From assembly GCA_016935885.1 (NCBI GenBank), contig JAFGQA010000397.1, forward strand, positions 1 through 21,240: DNA of 21,240 bases. Direction: 5' to 3'. Of the stretch, positions 6,617 to 13,422 are shown piece after piece (position 1 is the first letter of the stretch; each line of letters opens with the position of its first letter). The notes under the pieces are model-generated. The model did no database searches. It was given only the letters and a program-made list of their open reading frames with translations, and was not told the origin of the DNA. The stretch is from Phycisphaerae bacterium. Its GTDB lineage: Bacteria; Planctomycetota; Phycisphaerae; UBA1845; UTPLA1. Both the position numbers and the translations under genes were made by a program.

Positions 6617-9600
6617 ATGACGCGACCGGCAGCCAACGAGATTCGTCAGCGGTTTATCGACTACTTCGTCGAGAAGTGCGGGCACACGTTCGTGGCCAGT
6701 AGCCCGTGCGTGCCGCTGGACGATCCGACGCTGATGTTCACCAATGCGGGAATGAATCAGTTCAAGGATGTGTTCCTCGCGACGGGCACGCGGCCGTACA
6801 CGCGAGCGGCCAACACGCAGAAGTGCATCCGGGCGGGAGGCAAGCACAACGACCTCGACGATGTGGGACACGACACGTATCACCACACGTTCTTCGAGAT
6901 GCTTGGGAATTGGTCGTTCGGAGACTACTTCAAGAAGGAAGCCATCGAGTGGGCGTGGGACCTGCTGACCAACGTATGGGGCCTGGACAAGGACCGGTTG
7001 TACGCCACGTATTTCCAGGGCGAGGAGGCGGAGGGCCTGGAGCCGGACATGGAGGCCGCAGAGTTGTGGCGGAGTGTCACCGACATCGATCCGTCACACG
7101 TTCATCCCGGGGGAAAGAAGGACAACTTCTGGGAGATGGGCGAGACGGGGCCGTGCGGGCCGTGCAGCGAGATCCACATCGACCTGACACCGGACAAGAG
7201 TGGGGGCAAGCTTGTCAACACGGGCGACGCGCGGGTGATTGAGATTTGGAACCTCGTCTTCATCCAATTCAACCGTGCCGCCGACGGGACGCTGACGCCG
7301 TTGCCGGCGAAGCACGTGGATACGGGCATGGGTTTCGAGCGGTTGTGCGCGATCCTGCAAGGCGTCGATGGCAACTACGAAACCGACGTGTTCACGCCGA
7401 TCTTCGCGGCAATTCGAGACCGGACCAGTGCCTCGGCGTACACGGGTCAACTCGAACAGGCGGTGGGCGACAGCGCCTCGCGGAAGCAAGGTGTTGATCA
7501 GAGCCGCGACCGTAAGGGAGCGGACGGGGACGCGGAGGCCGGCTCCGCTCCCGGACGACCGACCGACGTGGTCGGCCCCGCCGTCGAACCGCTTACTGAC
7601 GTGCGCGGCTCTGATTCGGGTCGCGATCCGCAGGTCATGCGTGACGTGGCCTATCGGGTCATCGCCGATCACGTGCGATGTCTGACGTTCGCGCTGACAG
7701 ACGGGGCGACCCCGGACAACGAGGGACGGGGCTACGTCTTGCGGCGGATCCTGCGACGGGCGGTTCGCTACGGCCGCCAGTACCTCGACATGCGGGAGCC
7801 GTTTCTGTGTGATCTGGTTTCGTCGGTGGTCAACACGATGGGCGGCGCGTTTCCGGAGATCCGCCAAACGGCAAGCCGTGTGCGGGAGATCATCCGAGAG
7901 GAGGAGGAGTCGTTCGGAAAGACGCTGGACAGGGGGATTGCATTGTTTGAGGAAGCGGCCGGTTACGCGGTCAAACATCATCACGGGCGGATCAGCGGCG
8001 AGGACGCGTTCAGACTGCACGACACATACGGCTTCCCAGTCGACTTGACCGAGCTGATGGCCGAAGAGCGCGGTCTGAGCGTCAACATCGGCGAGTACGA
8101 GCGGTTGATGGAACAGGCGCGGGAAAGGGCCAGATCAGCAACATCAAGTAAGAGTGATGCATTACAGAATCCCAGATGGATTCAGTATTTGAAGATCCAT
8201 ACTTCACAAACTAAGTTTACTGGATACAAAGAAAGAGAAACAGACACTACCGTTTCAATGGTATGCGTCGGAGACAACCTTGTTCCTTCCCCCATGATGG
8301 AGCAGGGGCAGCACGGTGCTTTGATACTCCACAGTACACCATTCTATGCAGAGCAGGGTGGACAGGTCGGCGATTCAGGTGCGATTGCTGCGCCCGATGA
8401 CAGCTGGGTATTCTCCGTCTGTGATACCCAGAAGGTAAGCGATCGCTATATTCACCTTGGAGAATGCACCAAAGGTCGAATACAGCGATTAAGGCAACCA
8501 TCTCCCACCTTCGGTCCGATGTATCCATCAGCAGATGGTTATTCAAGCGGTCTGGCAGTCGCCAGAGTTGACCGCGACCGCCGCTCCCAGATCAAGAAGA
8601 ACCACACCATCACGCACATGATGAACTGGGCGTTGCGCGAGGTGCTTGGCGATCACGTTCAGCAGAAGGGCTCACTGGTCGATCCGGACAGGACGCGGTT
8701 CGACCTGTCGCACCCTGCGCAGATCACCGACGAGCAGCTTGGCAAGATCGAGGAACTGGTCAACAAGATGATTGACGAGGACCTGCCGGTCTACACCGAG
8801 GAGGTTGATCAGGCCGAGGCCCGGAAGATCAACACGCTGCGGGCGGTGTTCGGCGAGAAGTATCCCGATCGCGTCCGCGCGGTCTCGATCGGCGTGCCGG
8901 TGGCGGATCTGCTGGCCGACCCGAATAACCCCGAGTGGATGAAGTATCCGGTCGAGTTCTGTGGCGGGACGCATCTGAAGCACACCGGTGAGGTGGGGCG
9001 GTTTCGGTTCATCGAGGAGAGCGCCGTGGCCAAGGGCATCCGGCGCGTCGTGGGCGTGTCCGGCGATCGGGCCAGGCAGGCCGAGGCGGACGGCACCGCG
9101 CTGGCACGACTGCTGAAGGAGGCGGGCCGGGCCAACGATGCCGCACTGCCGCATCGCATCACCGAAATCACCGCAGTGATGAATCAGACCGAGCTTCCGA
9201 TCGTCGAGAAGGCCCGCATGCGCGAGGACTTGGCGAAGCTACAGGCGCGCGCGAAGAAAGCACAGAAACAGGCGGACAAGGCCGGCGTGGCCGACGTAAT
9301 AGCGAAGGCCGATGGACTGCTGGCCGGCGCCGAGCGCGTGGGCGACACGGCGATCATCTGCGGGCACGTCGGCAAGATGGCCGTGCCGCAGCTTCGGGCG
9401 GCGTGCGATTCGTTGCGGGCTCGAGCGGGCTCGGCGGCGATCGTGCTGGCGGCGGAGCAATCGGGCAGAGTGCTGCTATTGGCTGCGATGACCAAGGACG
9501 TCGTGGCCAAAGGCGTCACGGCCGGCGACGTTATCAAGGCCATCGCCCCGATCGTCGGCGGCAAGGGAGGCGGCAAGCCCGACATGGCGCAGGGCGGCGG

Positions 9601-9673
9601 CAGCGACGTTGACAAGATTCCCGAGGCGATGCGAGAAGCGGGGGCTTGGCTGCGGGCGAGGCTGGGTGACTAG
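6617..9673 (+). CDS. alaS: Alanyl-tRNA synthetase
   Basis: Charges tRNA-Ala with alanine and edits mischarged Ser/Gly. The start is placed at ATG 6617 (MTRPAANEIRQRFIDYF), where family similarity begins; an in-frame ATG 69 bases upstream would add a non-homologous leader. The product has 1018 residues against 876 in E. coli. The class II catalytic core is at the N-terminus (SSPCVPLDDPTLMFTNAGMN, GNWSFGDYFKKEAI, WNLVFIQFNR). The editing-domain zinc ligands are present: HTITH (663-667) and CGGTH (782-786). FYAEQGGQVGDSG lies at 576-588, and the C-terminus has the Gly-rich DHHA1 ending. Three oddities are noted separately: a repeat insertion at residues about 279-337, a 19-nt dispersed motif at 7859, and an AT-richer segment covering residues about 505-649. 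Conserved blocks before and after each are intact, so the enzyme is probably functional. Confidence 0.97.
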   Translation: MTRPAANEIRQRFIDYFVEKCGHTFVASSPCVPLDDPTLMFTNAGMNQFKDVFLATGTRPYTRAANTQKCIRAGGKHNDLDDVGHDTYHHTFFEMLGNWSFGDYFKKEAIEWAWDLLTNVWGLDKDRLYATYFQGEEAEGLEPDMEAAELWRSVTDIDPSHVHPGGKKDNFWEMGETGPCGPCSEIHIDLTPDKSGGKLVNTGDARVIEIWNLVFIQFNRAADGTLTPLPAKHVDTGMGFERLCAILQGVDGNYETDVFTPIFAAIRDRTSASAYTGQLEQAVGDSASRKQGVDQSRDRKGADGDAEAGSAPGRPTDVVGPAVEPLTDVRGSDSGRDPQVMRDVAYRVIADHVRCLTFALTDGATPDNEGRGYVLRRILRRAVRYGRQYLDMREPFLCDLVSSVVNTMGGAFPEIRQTASRVREIIREEEESFGKTLDRGIALFEEAAGYAVKHHHGRISGEDAFRLHDTYGFPVDLTELMAEERGLSVNIGEYERLMEQARERARSATSSKSDALQNPRWIQYLKIHTSQTKFTGYKERETDTTVSMVCVGDNLVPSPMMEQGQHGALILHSTPFYAEQGGQVGDSGAIAAPDDSWVFSVCDTQKVSDRYIHLGECTKGRIQRLRQPSPTFGPMYPSADGYSSGLAVARVDRDRRSQIKKNHTITHMMNWALREVLGDHVQQKGSLVDPDRTRFDLSHPAQITDEQLGKIEELVNKMIDEDLPVYTEEVDQAEARKINTLRAVFGEKYPDRVRAVSIGVPVADLLADPNNPEWMKYPVEFCGGTHLKHTGEVGRFRFIEESAVAKGIRRVVGVSGDRARQAEADGTALARLLKEAGRANDAALPHRITEITAVMNQTELPIVEKARMREDLAKLQARAKKAQKQADKAGVADVIAKADGLLAGAERVGDTAIICGHVGKMAVPQLRAACDSLRARAGSAAIVLAAEQSGRVLLLAAMTKDVVAKGVTAGDVIKAIAPIVGGKGGGKPDMAQGGGSDVDKIPEAMREAGAWLRARLGD
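7452..7628 (+). repeat. In-frame palindromic insertion in alaS
   Basis: The insertion lies between YTGQL and PQVMRDVAYRVIADH, blocks that are nearly adjacent in typical AlaS. Its arms are near-complementary: CAGAGCCGCGACCGTAAGG (7499 on) faces TGACGTGCGCGGCTCTG (ending 7613). Between them is a smaller hairpin, GACCGACGTGGTC. The translation includes QSRDRKGAD and LTDVRGSD, a pair of phrases I associate with repeats found in planctomycete proteins. The frame stays open throughout. Confidence 0.75.
7859..7877 (+). repeat. 19-nt dispersed motif (copy 2, coding)
   Basis: GATCCGCCAAACGGCAAGCC (7858-7877) is identical over 20 bases to 10291-10310 and matches the reverse complement of 2583-2601 over 19 bases. 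Here it encodes IRQTAS within FPEIRQTASRVREII, a normally aligned part of AlaS, so it does not lengthen the protein. Confidence 0.65.
8131..8565 (+). other. AT-richer mosaic segment inside alaS
   Basis: GC over 8161-8580 is about 50% by hand count, and about 38% in the first 120 bases. Flanking alaS lines run at about 60-70%. Third positions turn A/T-rich, and codons rare elsewhere in the window (AGA, ATA, TTA) appear. The reading frame and the family motif FYAEQGGQVGDSG continue through it. This is consistent with a recombined patch from a lower-GC donor. Confidence 0.65.
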
Positions 9674-9687
9674 TGCGGCGTTTCAGC

Positions 9688-9801
9688 AATAGAACGACTG
9701 TACGCTCTGCCGAGAATCCTTTCTCGGCACCGGTTTCAGGACCGAGAAGGGATTCTCGGTCCAGCCATCGTAGTCGCGTTTCCTGTGAAACGCGGTGCTA
9801 G
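9688..9801 (-). repeat. R1 repeat, copy A
   Basis: On the minus strand it runs CTAGCACCGCGTTTCACAGG, GACTACG, ATGGCTGG, ACCGAGAATCCCTTCTCGGT, GCCGAGAAAGGATTCTCGGC, AGAGCGTACAGTCGTTCTATT. It has three hairpins: CGCGTTTC/GAAACGCG and two CCGAGAA/TTCTCGG stems. The two latter are also complementary to each other. It matches 17600-17739 and 21114-21240. It begins 15 bases after the alaS stop, where it could act as a 3' stem-loop. Confidence 0.85.
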
Positions 9802-9810
9802 CTCCGACTG

Positions 9811-10036
9811 GGTGGCATGGGTAAGCGGAGCCGCCAGCGGCGGCGGAGCTTACCCGTGGGCATATACGCTGGGCCGAGAAGCCCTTCTCGGCCCCTTGTG
9901 TTAAGCTGTGGGAAAGGACTCCCGCCGGAGAGTGGATGTGAGAACGGATTCTCGCACCAGCGGCCGTTCAAGCCTGTTCTCACGGGTAATGAACGACCCG
10001 CCCCTGTGGGGCGTGTCGTCCGTTACCCATGCCACC
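9811..10036 (+). repeat. R2 element, copy 1 (expanded)
   Basis: A MITE-like palindromic element. GGTGGCATGGGTAA (9811-9824) is an exact inverted repeat of TTACCCATGCCACC (10023-10036). Inside are GGAGCCGCCAGCGGCGGCGG and a hairpin built on CGCCCCTGTGGGGCG. Copies 2 and 3 are 126 bp; this one is 226 bp because about 100 bp, including the hairpin GCCGAGAAGCCCTTCTCGGC (9873-9892), interrupts the middle. Similarity to copy 3 continues past the right end (CCCC.TT.GAACGCT.AACACGTACG). No coding capacity is supported. It sits within the 687-base gene-free stretch 9674-10360. Confidence 0.85.
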
Positions 10037-10091
10037 CCGTTTGAACGCTTAACACGTACGCAGCTTGCCTGCCCGTGCGTCCATCACCTGT

Positions 10092-10124
10092 GCGGGCACT
10101 GGCGGACAAGCCGCCAGTGGCACG
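10092..10124. repeat. Intergenic hairpin of the GTGCCACTGGCGG family
   Basis: ACTGGCGG and CCGCCAGT form a stem around a 5-base loop, flanked by GC-rich bases and GGCACG. It resembles the hairpins at 17817-17872 and 19125-19152 and the sub-hairpins of the 134 bp element in the second glycosyltransferase gene. Confidence 0.65.
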
Positions 10125-10291
10125 CACACCGTTCCGACATTCGCAGCCCGTGGCAAAAGACTGTGGCCCAGGCGCCAAAGCCGGTGGTTTTCACGATCAG
10201 GACCGTCGTCTCCGAACCGCTGATTTCCCTTTTGCCACTGGCTGTCAGCACAACCGACTTAGGGGCCGCGCAGAAACAACATAAACGGTTG

Positions 10292-10310
10292 ATCCGCCAA
10301 ACGGCAAGCC
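10292..10310 (+). repeat. 19-nt dispersed motif (copy 3)
   Basis: ATCCGCCAAACGGCAAGCC, identical to 7859-7877 in alaS and to the reverse complement of 2583-2601. It lies 50 bases beyond the rnr stop codon, in non-coding sequence. Confidence 0.7.
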
Positions 10311-10360
10311 AGCAGGCCAGCCAAGCGGCACAATCGGTCATGTTACTCTCGCGCGACGCC

Positions 10361-12799
10361 TTAGCTCCGACCGCGGATCCTCCGTCCGGCCACGGGCGGC
10401 GATGCCCCATTCCTCCTGCGCCTCTTGTTTTTGCGCGACGGCTGTCTTTTTCCGGGACGATCGTCGGGGGCCAGGACCAGATTCAACTGCCGCGACGGAA
10501 GATCGACCGCCGCGATGTGCACCGCGACCCGCGTGCCCATCGTCAACGTCCGTCGGGTCCGCTCGCCGACCACGCGGCCCGTCTTGACGTCCACGTCCCA
10601 CCAGTCATCCCCGAGGTCCTCGAACCGCAACAGCCCGTCGATCAGATAGCGGGGATGCTGGACAAACAGGCCGAAGTTCGTCACACCAGTGACCACGCCC
10701 TCGAAGGTGTCTCCGACCTGCCCAGTCAGTAACTTCAGGATCTTCAGCGTCTTGAGCTCCCGCTCGGCGCTCTCGGCCCGCCGCGCCACGTAGGACAAGC
10801 GCCGGCCAGCCTCCACCAGCACGTCCTGACCGGGCATATCAGCCCCTCGATGGGCGGCACGCCGTGGCTGACCGCTCACCGTTGCTCGCCGACGACCGAC
10901 GGCTGATCGCTGACTGCTGCCCGCTGATAGGGGATCGCTCGACTTGCCGCGCTTCCGACCGGCCGGCCGGCCTCGCAGATACGATTCCAGCAGGCGATGC
11001 ACCATCAGGTCCGGGTAACGCCGAATCGGGCTCGTGAAATGTGTATAACACTTGCTTGCCAGGGCGAAGTGCCCGGTGTCCTCGGGCGAATACTCCGCCA
11101 TCTGCATCGACTTCAACACCGCCAGATTCACCGCGTATGCCTCGGGCCGCCCGCGCAGGGATTCCAGAAGCCCCTGCAAGCCCTTCGGCGACAACTGCCC
11201 GGGTGCCGCAAGCCCCGCTGCCCGCAAGAACCTGGCCATTGCCTCCAGCGCGCCGTCGTCCGGCTCCGGGTGGATGCGACGCAGAAACGGAACGTCCAGC
11301 CCCTTCAACAGCCTGGCCACCGCCTCGTTCGCCTCCACCATGAACATCTCGATGATGGTGTGGCTGAAACTCGTGTCGGCCGGCTTGGCATCGACCACGT
11401 CCCCGACCTCGTCAAGGATGATCTCGACCTCCGGCAGGTCCAGCACGAGCATCCCGTCGTCAAGCCGCCGTCGTTGAATGGCCCGGGCCAGCTTGTCCAT
11501 TCGCTCCACTAACTGGATGACGGCCTTGCGCATGCGGGCCTTCCTCCCCTCCAAGATGGCCGTCGCCTGTTGATAGGTTAGCCGCTTCGCCGAGCGAATG
11601 ACGGTGTTCGCGTATCGAGTCCCCACCACCTTGCCTTGCTCGTCGTAGCGGATGAAGACGCTTTTGCACAACCGTGGCTCGCCTTCCTGTAGGCTGCACA
11701 CACCATTTGACACGAGCTCCGGCAACATCGGAATCACGTGACCGGGAAAATAGACGCTCGTACCCCTTGTCTCCGCTTCTTCATCCAGCGCCCCGCCCTG
11801 CTCCACGAACGCGCTGACATCCGCGATGTGTACGCCGAGCTCCCAGGTGGCCTCACCGGCCTTACGCCGCCCACGTCTCTTCTTCGCGCGGGCGCCACCG
11901 GCGCGTGCGTCACACGCACGGTTGCCGGCCGACGTCTCGCCCGAATCATCCAGCCCCGGCCCCAACCGCTCGAGCGTGATGGCGTCATCGTAGTCCTTGG
12001 CATCCTCCGGATCGATCGTGATGGTCGTCAGGTGCGACAGGTCCTCGCGATCCGCAAGCGCGGCGTCCGCGTCAAACGACCGAACCGCCGCCCGCGCCTC
12101 GGCGAGCACACCTTCGGGAAACTGATCCGGCAGGTGAAACTGTCGAATCACGCTCAGCAAATCGACCCCAGGCTGACCTTGCTTGCCCAGACGCTCGACA
12201 ATCACGCCTTTGGCAGGCTTTCCTTCGCTCGGATAACGCACGACTTCAACGACAACCTGATCGCCGGACCGCGCGCCCTTGGCGCCCGGGTCGCCAATCA
12301 GGATGGGCACGTGCAGCGTGTTGCCGTCCGGCTGAACGAACCAGATCCCGCCTTCCTTGCGAAGCTGCCCGACGAACCGGCTGTCTCCCCGCTGAATGAC
12401 CTCGATGATCCGGCCCCCGAAGGCTGGCTTGCCGTCGCGCTGGCCCCGTCGGACCACCCGGCACAGAACCTTGTCGCCGGTGACAGCATCCAACGAGGCG
12501 CCCTGGGCGATGTACAGGTCGCCGTGTACCGTCGGCTCGTCCGGCACGACAAAACCGAACCCCCGTGGATTCGCCCGGTACGCGCCAACCACCTGCCCCC
12601 GCGGATACGCCAGCATGACCGCGTTGCCCGTGTTCAGCACGACGCGCCCGACGCGCCGCAGCGCGTCGACGGCATCATGAAAATCGCCGTACGCCGCCTC
12701 GGCCACGCCCATGGCACGGGCCAGGCGTTGGGCCTGCATGGGGCGGTACTCGGGCCGCTTCAGAAAATCGAGGATCCGTTCGGAGAATCGCTTCGGCAT
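10361..12799 (-). CDS. rnr: Ribonuclease R (RNB-family 3'-5' exoribonuclease)
   Basis: Degrades structured RNA processively from the 3' end. The start is ATG 12799 (MPKRFSERILDFLKR), where the winged-helix domain begins; a longer frame starting at 12907 would overlap the divergent ylbF gene. The product has 812 residues: winged helix about 1-65, cold-shock/OB domains about 70-235, the RNB domain with the metal-binding DPEDAKDYDDA (263-273), HTIIEMFMVEANEAVA (480-495) and YTHFTSPIRRYPDLMVHRLL (585-604), and an S1 domain (about 694-776). A Lys/Arg-rich tail, as in RNase R, ends the protein. Two low-complexity insertions interrupt it, at about 280-317 inside RNB and 615-658 before the S1 domain. 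Both coincide with DNA repeats and leave the catalytic motifs intact. It is divergent from ylbF, 87 bases apart. Confidence 0.96.
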   Translation of the reverse strand: MPKRFSERILDFLKRPEYRPMQAQRLARAMGVAEAAYGDFHDAVDALRRVGRVVLNTGNAVMLAYPRGQVVGAYRANPRGFGFVVPDEPTVHGDLYIAQGASLDAVTGDKVLCRVVRRGQRDGKPAFGGRIIEVIQRGDSRFVGQLRKEGGIWFVQPDGNTLHVPILIGDPGAKGARSGDQVVVEVVRYPSEGKPAKGVIVERLGKQGQPGVDLLSVIRQFHLPDQFPEGVLAEARAAVRSFDADAALADREDLSHLTTITIDPEDAKDYDDAITLERLGPGLDDSGETSAGNRACDARAGGARAKKRRGRRKAGEATWELGVHIADVSAFVEQGGALDEEAETRGTSVYFPGHVIPMLPELVSNGVCSLQEGEPRLCKSVFIRYDEQGKVVGTRYANTVIRSAKRLTYQQATAILEGRKARMRKAVIQLVERMDKLARAIQRRRLDDGMLVLDLPEVEIILDEVGDVVDAKPADTSFSHTIIEMFMVEANEAVARLLKGLDVPFLRRIHPEPDDGALEAMARFLRAAGLAAPGQLSPKGLQGLLESLRGRPEAYAVNLAVLKSMQMAEYSPEDTGHFALASKCYTHFTSPIRRYPDLMVHRLLESYLRGRPAGRKRGKSSDPLSAGSSQRSAVGRRRATVSGQPRRAAHRGADMPGQDVLVEAGRRLSYVARRAESAERELKTLKILKLLTGQVGDTFEGVVTGVTNFGLFVQHPRYLIDGLLRFEDLGDDWWDVDVKTGRVVGERTRRTLTMGTRVAVHIAAVDLPSRQLNLVLAPDDRPGKRQPSRKNKRRRRNGASPPVAGRRIRGRS
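10826..10957 (-). repeat. In-frame insertion in rnr containing a GCTGANN heptamer array
   Basis: Between SYLRGRP and DVLVEAGRRLSYVARRAE, which are close together in typical RNase R, about 44 residues are added. On the plus strand, 10867-10943 is eleven 7-bp units: GCTGACC, GCTCACC, GTTGCTC, GCCGACG, ACCGACG, GCTGATC, GCTGACT, GCTGCCC, GCTGATA, GGGGATC, GCTCGAC. Read on the minus strand, these are the same NNTCAGC heptamers as at 505-539. Seventy-seven bases is not a multiple of three, so flanking bases restore the frame. Confidence 0.75.
11849..11962 (-). repeat. In-frame insertion in the RNB domain of rnr
   Basis: Usual RNB proteins go almost directly from DYDDA.TLERL to WELGVHIADVS. Here about 38 residues (LDDSGETSAGNRACDARAGG then Lys/Arg-rich sequence) intervene. 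The DNA contains the hairpin GTGCGTCACACGCAC and a GGCGCCACCGGCGCG palindrome on the plus strand, related to the GTGCGTC hairpins at 2470-2523. Confidence 0.7.
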
Positions 12800-12886
12800 G
12801 ATGATTCCACTCTTGCTGTTCAGGGCCTTTGCGGCGACGATGACGATGGTTGATCGACGCGGACGCAGACACAGAGGATCGAGAAC

Positions 12887-13219
12887 ATGGAAGACATCAT
12901 CGCGCACGCCCGTGAATTAGGCAAGCGAATCGCGGCCCACCCCAGGTGCGTTGACTTCATGACCGCGGCCCGCGCGGTCGCGGAGGACCGCGACGCCCAG
13001 GTGATTCTGAAGGCCTACCAGGAGCACGTCCGGAAGGTCCAGGAACTACAGGCCTCAAACAAGCCCATCGAGGTCGAAGACAAGCACAAGCTCGCCGAGT
13101 GCGAGGCGCAGGTCGCCGGCAACGAGAAGCTCAAGGCGATGATGAAGCATCAGGCCAACTACGTGGAGATGATGAACCGCATCAACCACGCGATGGACGA
13201 GGCTGTGCAGAACACCTGA
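12887..13219 (+). CDS. YlbF/YmcA-family protein
   Basis: A 110-residue, almost wholly helical and charged protein (MEDIIAHARELGKRIAAHPR...) with the layout of the Com_YlbF family. An N-terminal 'ELG..I..HP' segment is followed by long helices rich in Lys, Glu and Gln and ending in MNRINHAMDEAVQ. The start at ATG 12887 follows AGAGGA at a spacing of eight bases. In Bacillus, YlbF and YmcA form a complex with YaaT that modulates RNase Y and development; the planctomycete role is not known. It is divergent from rnr with 87 bases between start codons, so the two may share a control region. An RNA-decay link is inference from this context. No Fe-S-type cysteine cluster is present; it has two cysteines, at residues 21 and about 71. 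Confidence 0.8.
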   Translation: MEDIIAHARELGKRIAAHPRCVDFMTAARAVAEDRDAQVILKAYQEHVRKVQELQASNKPIEVEDKHKLAECEAQVAGNEKLKAMMKHQANYVEMMNRINHAMDEAVQNT

Positions 13220-13222
13220 CAA

Positions 13223-13399
13223 GACGAGCCGCGGGCTTCAGCGGTGTCGCATGGGTAACCGGAGCCGCCAGCGGCGGCGGAGTATACCCGCGGGCATCCA
13301 TTTCGGCCTGTTCTGAGGAGCAACGAATGACACGCCCCCGTGGGGCGTGTCGTTCGCTACCCATGCCGCCCCGTTTGAACGCGAAGCCCGTGGCTCGTC
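13223..13399. repeat. GC-palindrome split by R2 copy 2
   Basis: GACGAGCCGCGGGCTTCAGC at 13223-13242 and GAAGCCCGTGGCTCGTC at 13383-13399 are inverted arms of one palindrome, the same one found whole in lplA and ftsK. The R2 element lies exactly between them, as if it had inserted at the palindrome loop. This fills most of the gap between the YlbF gene and the first glycosyltransferase gene. Confidence 0.65.
13245..13370 (+). repeat. R2 element, copy 2
   Basis: 126 bp, same layout as copies 1 and 3. The ends TGTCGCATGGGTAA and GCTACCCATGCCGCC are imperfect inverted repeats. Inside are GGAGCCGCCAGCGGCGGCGG, ACCCGCGGGCATCCA and a hairpin around CGCCCCCGTGGGGCG. Confidence 0.85.
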
Positions 13400-13422
13400 G
13401 TGCGTTTGCAGGGGCAACTTGT

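Noticed and set aside
9870..9895. Intrinsic terminator for alaS at the GCCGAGAAG/CTTCTCGGC hairpin
   Set aside because: No T-run follows, it is about 200 bases past the stop, and it belongs to the expansion in R2 copy 1.
9908..10732. 274-residue plus-strand frame through the repeat cluster into rnr
   Set aside because: Begins in R2 and runs antisense into the RNase R C-terminus; no codon-use support.
11738..12853. 371-residue plus-strand frame opposite rnr
   Set aside because: Antisense shadow of RNase R; no ribosome site or recognisable domain.
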